Shown piece after piece: positions 5,217-8,694 of a stretch of 8,694 nt of DNA (the stretch's first letter is position 1; each line of letters begins with the position of its first letter). This DNA comes from RGIG8244 sp045592785 (GTDB lineage Bacteria; Verrucomicrobiota; Lentisphaeria; Victivallales; UBA1829): assembly GCA_045592785.1 (NCBI GenBank), contig JAZNVL010000013.1, positions 1-8,694 of the forward strand, given 5' to 3'. The notes beneath the pieces were generated by a model, which saw only the letters and a list, made by a program, of their open reading frames with translations, was not told the origin of the DNA and ran no database searches. A program made the position numbers and the translations under genes.

Positions 5217-7706
5217 TTATTTCTTGGAGAAATGGAATTCTTCTCCTGCAGAGAGTTCTCTGCCGAGAGGGATGTTGTTTCCGTTGATCTCCAGATGATC
5301 CAGCGCAAGCGTTCCGTGATCCACATACAAGGTCCCCTGCGTGATCCTTCCCCAGGCTCTGCCGATACTCCAGAAACAGCAGAAATCCTTTTGTCCTTCC
5401 GGCAGTGTGAACCCGAGATAACGCTGTGACGGGGTCATATCGAACCGGAACCGGACCGAGGACGGGATCATGCCGAACGCCGCCATACTGCGGGCATAAT
5501 TGCTGCCACATTCGAATTCATTCCAGGGATTGCGTCTTCTGCCGTCATAACGGTCCCGGATCAATGCGGCGACTTCCGCAGCCTCCTCATTTCGTCCGGT
5601 CAGCAGAAGGTGGGTGGCGAACGCCCATTCGAACCCGTTCATCATTTCCGTATTGTAGGGGATGGGGATGGCAGGTTTTTTTCCGTCCCGCCAGGTGCAG
5701 ATGCAACTGCCGCCTTCATCATTGACGGCATAGGTCCGCCAGGGATTGATGCTGTTCCGTACATTCCGTATGACATTATACCGGAAGGTGGCGGAAAGGG
5801 CACTTTGCACCCGGTCCGGGTCGAACACATCCCCGATGCCGTAGAAATTGGCATAGAGCTGTCCCAGCAGTGCATCAATGGCGCATCCCTCCGCGATCTG
5901 ATATTTGATCTCGCCCGCCTCTTCGTTCCAGTATGTCTGTATGGCATCGTCCCAGGGAGCAAGCAGGGATTTATCCGTGAGATCGATCTTCTGCATGTAA
6001 TAGGACCCGTTGTAAAGTTCTTTTTCTGCGGTTTCTTTTCCGCGGCGGAAGATCTCCCGGCAGAGATCGGCGAATGTGGTATCGTCAAGTTCATCCGCCA
6101 TTTTGCTCATCGCCAGCAATGCCCCGAGATAGAATCCGGTGAGCCAGGCGTTCGGACCGAAAAGTTGCATATCCAGCGTGTGATGCTGTCTTCCGGTCAG
6201 CACCCCGCTTTGTGCGGGATCCCAGAGGTCCCGGTTTTCTTCGCTCCAGGTATAACACATCATCTTTTTCAAGGTGGGATACCAGGTTTCAAGCCATGCA
6301 CGGTCCCCGGAAAGTTTCCAGTCACGGTAACAGCGCATGATCATACCGAATTGTCCATCGGCACAGGGGCGGAACCAGTTTTCATCCGCCCGGATCCCCA
6401 GAGGAAGGAACAGACGGAAATGGGCACCGCCGGAAGGATCCACACTGTATTTCAAATGCGATTCCTGCATGGAACGTTCCAGTCCCGGGAAAAGAAATGC
6501 CGCCGCCTGCGCGTAATTCCACACATGGATGCAGGAGCCTTCACAGGAACCCCAGGTGGTCCCGACTCCTTCCCAACCGTAAAATGTGCCGTCTTCCAGC
6601 CGCAGACAGGTGGGACTGCGCAAGATGGAGAGACACGCCGATGCGCCGTCCAGGACGGCATCCGGCAGCGTGGAAGCGAACAGGGAATCCCGGAACCGCA
6701 TGGTCCCGGCACGCAATTCCCCGATCCGTTCCCGCAGTTCGTTTGCGGATGCGCCGGAATCCTTCCATTGTGTGGCATAGTAATTGCGCCAGGTGAGAGG
6801 GATATTCTGTTGTTCCGCGTATTCCTTTGCGGAATGATTCCAGGTATTGCTCCGTTCCGGGATGTGCCAGGTGAGAAGGAACGTTACGCGACGGGATCCT
6901 CCGGCGGGCAGGGTGAAATGCTCTGCGAGAAGTCCGTGATCCTGTCTGGTCCTTTCCGGCGCGACGGGATACGTCCGGGGTGTGAAACGTCCGCCTTTCT
7001 GCAAATCGTTCAAATACATTTCCAGGTGATCCTGCCATCCGCCGCGATACCAGTATTCCTGGGATGAAACGTCATCTGCCGCCGCCAGAAGTGTCAGTGA
7101 CAATTCATTCTCCGTTCCTCCGGAAAGCTTCAGGGTCGTGTGATCGTCTTCCCGGATGACCTGATTGAAATGTCCTGCATCCTGCCAGGGATTCGCCAGA
7201 ACGCCGACGGCGGTGGCTTCCAGCGGTTCCCCGGTCGTATTGGTGAAGGTGTATTCCAGTACGGCGCAGGGCAGCGAGGAAATACGGTCACAGCCGGGAA
7301 TGAAGGGGCTCCATGCGGTGAGATCGGCACGGATGGGGAATGTCTCATCGGAAAAACGCAATTCGGCTGTCGGGAAACGGCCGTCAAAGATCACATCGCG
7401 GAAATGGGGCAGTCCGGGCAGCAATTCCCCTTCCACACCCCAGCCGAATCCGCGAGAAAACTGGGCGGTTCCGTCACCGGACCGGTAAGTTCCCGTATAG
7501 GGTTCGAAACAATCCCCCTGAAGCAGCCGGAATGACGTTCCGGTGCGGATACAGAAATGAGTGTATCCGAGGAAAGAATTTTTATTGGAACGGTTGAATA
7601 TTTCCCAATCGCAAAGTCTTCCGTTCCCGGCAAGTCCGACGGAGCCGGAACCGATCCCGCCCAGCGGGAACGATATTTCGCGAGTACGATTTTCTGTATA
7701 GATCAT
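5217..7706 (-). CDS. GH116-like glycosidase (GBA2/bile-acid beta-glucosidase family)
   Basis: An 829-residue retaining glycosidase; characterised GH116 members act as beta-glucosidases, beta-xylosidases or N-acetyl-glucosaminidases, so the substrate is open. Seen in order: N-terminal beta-sandwich domain opening with PLGGIGSG (14-21) and NGRLCDWEIFNRSN (28-41), a linker, then an (alpha/alpha)6 catalytic domain from about 340. The nucleophile is assigned as Glu389 in CEGSCIHVWNYAQ, aligned with GBA2 Glu527, and the acid/base as Asp512 in HHTLDMQLFGPNAW, aligned with GBA2 Asp677. Late motifs PYNTEMMNGFEW (683-694) and NPWNEFECGSNYARSM (726-741) are typical. No signal peptide, so cytoplasmic: the substrate must be imported. 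ATG 7706 is preceded by AAAGGTG; it lies 64 nt after pseudopilin 2 on the same strand, probably one mRNA. Confidence 0.9.
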   Translation of the reverse strand: MIYTENRTREISFPLGGIGSGSVGLAGNGRLCDWEIFNRSNKNSFLGYTHFCIRTGTSFRLLQGDCFEPYTGTYRSGDGTAQFSRGFGWGVEGELLPGLPHFRDVIFDGRFPTAELRFSDETFPIRADLTAWSPFIPGCDRISSLPCAVLEYTFTNTTGEPLEATAVGVLANPWQDAGHFNQVIREDDHTTLKLSGGTENELSLTLLAAADDVSSQEYWYRGGWQDHLEMYLNDLQKGGRFTPRTYPVAPERTRQDHGLLAEHFTLPAGGSRRVTFLLTWHIPERSNTWNHSAKEYAEQQNIPLTWRNYYATQWKDSGASANELRERIGELRAGTMRFRDSLFASTLPDAVLDGASACLSILRSPTCLRLEDGTFYGWEGVGTTWGSCEGSCIHVWNYAQAAAFLFPGLERSMQESHLKYSVDPSGGAHFRLFLPLGIRADENWFRPCADGQFGMIMRCYRDWKLSGDRAWLETWYPTLKKMMCYTWSEENRDLWDPAQSGVLTGRQHHTLDMQLFGPNAWLTGFYLGALLAMSKMADELDDTTFADLCREIFRRGKETAEKELYNGSYYMQKIDLTDKSLLAPWDDAIQTYWNEEAGEIKYQIAEGCAIDALLGQLYANFYGIGDVFDPDRVQSALSATFRYNVIRNVRNSINPWRTYAVNDEGGSCICTWRDGKKPAIPIPYNTEMMNGFEWAFATHLLLTGRNEEAAEVAALIRDRYDGRRRNPWNEFECGSNYARSMAAFGMIPSSVRFRFDMTPSQRYLGFTLPEGQKDFCCFWSIGRAWGRITQGTLYVDHGTLALDHLEINGNNIPLGRELSAGEEFHFSKK

Positions 7707-7770
7707 ATATCACCTTTCTGTGTTGAAAATTCAGCTCTTGCGCCTTGATCCCGCTGTGTTTTACCGCCAA

Positions 7771-8619
7771 TCAATCACCGAAATTGGGGGTCTGCCAGAG
7801 GGAATCATCCTGATATGCTGCCATTCTGGGAACGGTATGAGCGGAGAAATCCGCGCCCATGTAATTGAACTTGTTCCCGTGCTGGAGCGGAGCCCAGGGT
7901 CTACTGCCGAGTTTTACATTGATGAACGCACAGTCGACACCTTTCTGGCGGCCCCAATAGTGATTGGTATAAAGGATTCCTTCTTTATTGAAATCACCGA
8001 TCAGCATTCTCCGCAGAGCCGGATACTGTCGGAAAATACGGGCATAGGTCATTCCCTTTCTTATAGCCGGGGTGTAGTAGCTCATCCCCTGCATCTGATA
8101 ACTGCTGGTCGGAGAATAGTCCGCACCTTTGAGTCCCCAGAGGAAATGATCGGCACAGGTCGCCGGATCGCGGAGGTCATCCGGACAGAAAAATACCAGT
8201 CCGTCGCAGTTGAGATACAGGTAACTGAGGACCGCTTCAAAACTCTGCCATGGATTACCTGAATTGGCGCCGGCCTCGGCAAACTTTCCCTGTTTCGTTC
8301 TTACCGCATTTTTGATCCGGACTCCCATGCCCTTTACGATCGGGGAGGATGAAGCATGGGGAAAATAGTCGTTGTAATCGCTCGCATATTGTCCCAGTGC
8401 CCACCCGATGTTCCGGTAGTTGCTGAGACAGGATGACTGGCGTGCGGTTGCTTTCACCTGTCCCAACGCGGGCAGCAGCATGGATGCCAAAATGGCGATG
8501 ATGGCGATCACCACCAGAAGTTCAATGAGGGTAAAATGCGCTGTTTTCAGGGAGGCGGAAGGGTTCTTTTTGAAAGAAGCTTCCCTTCCCCCTCCCCGAA
8601 CCCCACCACTTTCCCTCAA
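7771..8619 (-). CDS. Pseudopilin-like protein with prepilin-type N-terminus (pseudopilin 2); start uncertain
   Basis: The core is clear: FTLIELLVVIAIIAILASML (29-48 from the start used here), Glu at mature position 5 and His at -1 in place of Gly. A SNYRNIGWALGQYASDYND segment follows, and the C-terminus has a degenerate H247-x9-D257-F258. The only conventional start in the window is TTG at 8619, with no convincing Shine-Dalgarno. The frame stays open through 25 more codons to the window's right edge, with no ATG or GTG, so the gene may begin outside. The resulting leader of at least 28 residues is long, Gly/Arg-rich and partly encoded by a palindrome (8633-8670) if the frame extends. It precedes the GH116-like gene by 64 nt. 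Its last ~65 codons are closely matched by the orphan piece at 3665-3877. Confidence 0.85.
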   Translation of the reverse strand: MRESGGVRGGGREASFKKNPSASLKTAHFTLIELLVVIAIIAILASMLLPALGQVKATARQSSCLSNYRNIGWALGQYASDYNDYFPHASSSPIVKGMGVRIKNAVRTKQGKFAEAGANSGNPWQSFEAVLSYLYLNCDGLVFFCPDDLRDPATCADHFLWGLKGADYSPTSSYQMQGMSYYTPAIRKGMTYARIFRQYPALRRMLIGDFNKEGILYTNHYWGRQKGVDCAFINVKLGSRPWAPLQHGNKFNYMGADFSAHTVPRMAAYQDDSLWQTPNFGD

Positions 8620-8632
8620 AAACTTCAGGATC

Positions 8633-8670
8633 GGATCAAAATTTTTTCCTGCGGAAAAATCTTTTGATCC
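8633..8670. repeat. Imperfect palindrome upstream of pseudopilin 2
   Basis: Left arm GGATCAAAATTTTTTCC (8633-8649), loop TGC, right arm GGAAAAATCTTTTGATCC (8653-8670): 16 pairs interrupted by a one-to-two-base bulge. On the - strand it is not followed by a T-run, so it is not a classical terminator for anything entering pseudopilin 2. It lies within the open frame that extends pseudopilin 2 toward the right edge. Confidence 0.8.
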
Positions 8671-8694
8671 TTGCCTTTGTTTTTTGAAGAACTT

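Noticed and set aside
5610..7067. 485-codon open frame on the + strand opposite the glycosidase gene
   Set aside because: It is antisense to a gene with complete family motifs and has low-complexity Pro/Gly-rich translation without recognisable domains, as expected from codon bias.
8633..8670. Palindrome as an ordinary terminator of the - strand gene entering from the right
   Set aside because: No T-run follows it on the - strand and the reading frame of pseudopilin 2 runs through it; on the + strand the T-rich stretch starts several bases later and no gene ends there.

Overview
The window looks like a chromosomal piece of a PVC-superphylum bacterium, most likely a Lentisphaerota/Victivallales-type gut or anaerobic organism. 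The grounds are three. First, there are two pseudopilin-like proteins that begin FTLIELLVVIAIIAILA, lack the usual Gly at -1, and carry (or nearly carry) an H-x9-DG motif near the C-terminus, a class greatly expanded in Lentisphaerota and Planctomycetota. Second, a DksA/TraR-type zinc-finger gene lies next to lspA, an order I recall from Chlamydia. Third, there is a GH116-type glycosidase. This assignment is inference; no rRNA or marker gene was available.

Left half, + strand (2-3678): a tightly packed run of a DksA/TraR protein (5' end outside the window) with a long Lys/Ala/Pro repeat tail, then lspA (lipoprotein signal peptidase), miaA (tRNA dimethylallyltransferase, overlapping lspA) and an N-acyl-D-amino-acid deacylase that starts 1 nt after the miaA stop. 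It reads as one housekeeping operon whose promoter lies left of the window. No intrinsic terminator is visible at its end.

Right half, - strand (8694 down to 3665): pseudopilin 2 (7771-8619, start unclear), a GH116-like glycosidase (5217-7706, 64 nt after pseudopilin 2 and probably cotranscribed), then pseudopilin 1 (4100-4975) with its own good sigma70-type promoter. Around pseudopilin 1 lie broken pieces of pseudopilin genes: a decayed tail just after the glycosidase (about 5072-5158), a pseudopilin-1-like C-terminal piece (3873-4058) and a pseudopilin-2-like C-terminal piece (3665-3877). The 3'-end-plus-promoter block of pseudopilin 1 occurs both before and after the gene, so the area is a tandem pseudopilin array partly collapsed by deletions. 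The last piece runs head-on into the 3' end of the deacylase gene and takes its stop codon from the antisense of that gene.

Points most worth following: the N-terminal repeat tail on the DksA-like protein, encoded by near-identical 24-bp units; the C-terminal pseudopilin cassettes next to intact genes; the pairing of a surface pseudopilin with a cytosolic glycosidase; and the palindromic, ATG-less leader of pseudopilin 2.
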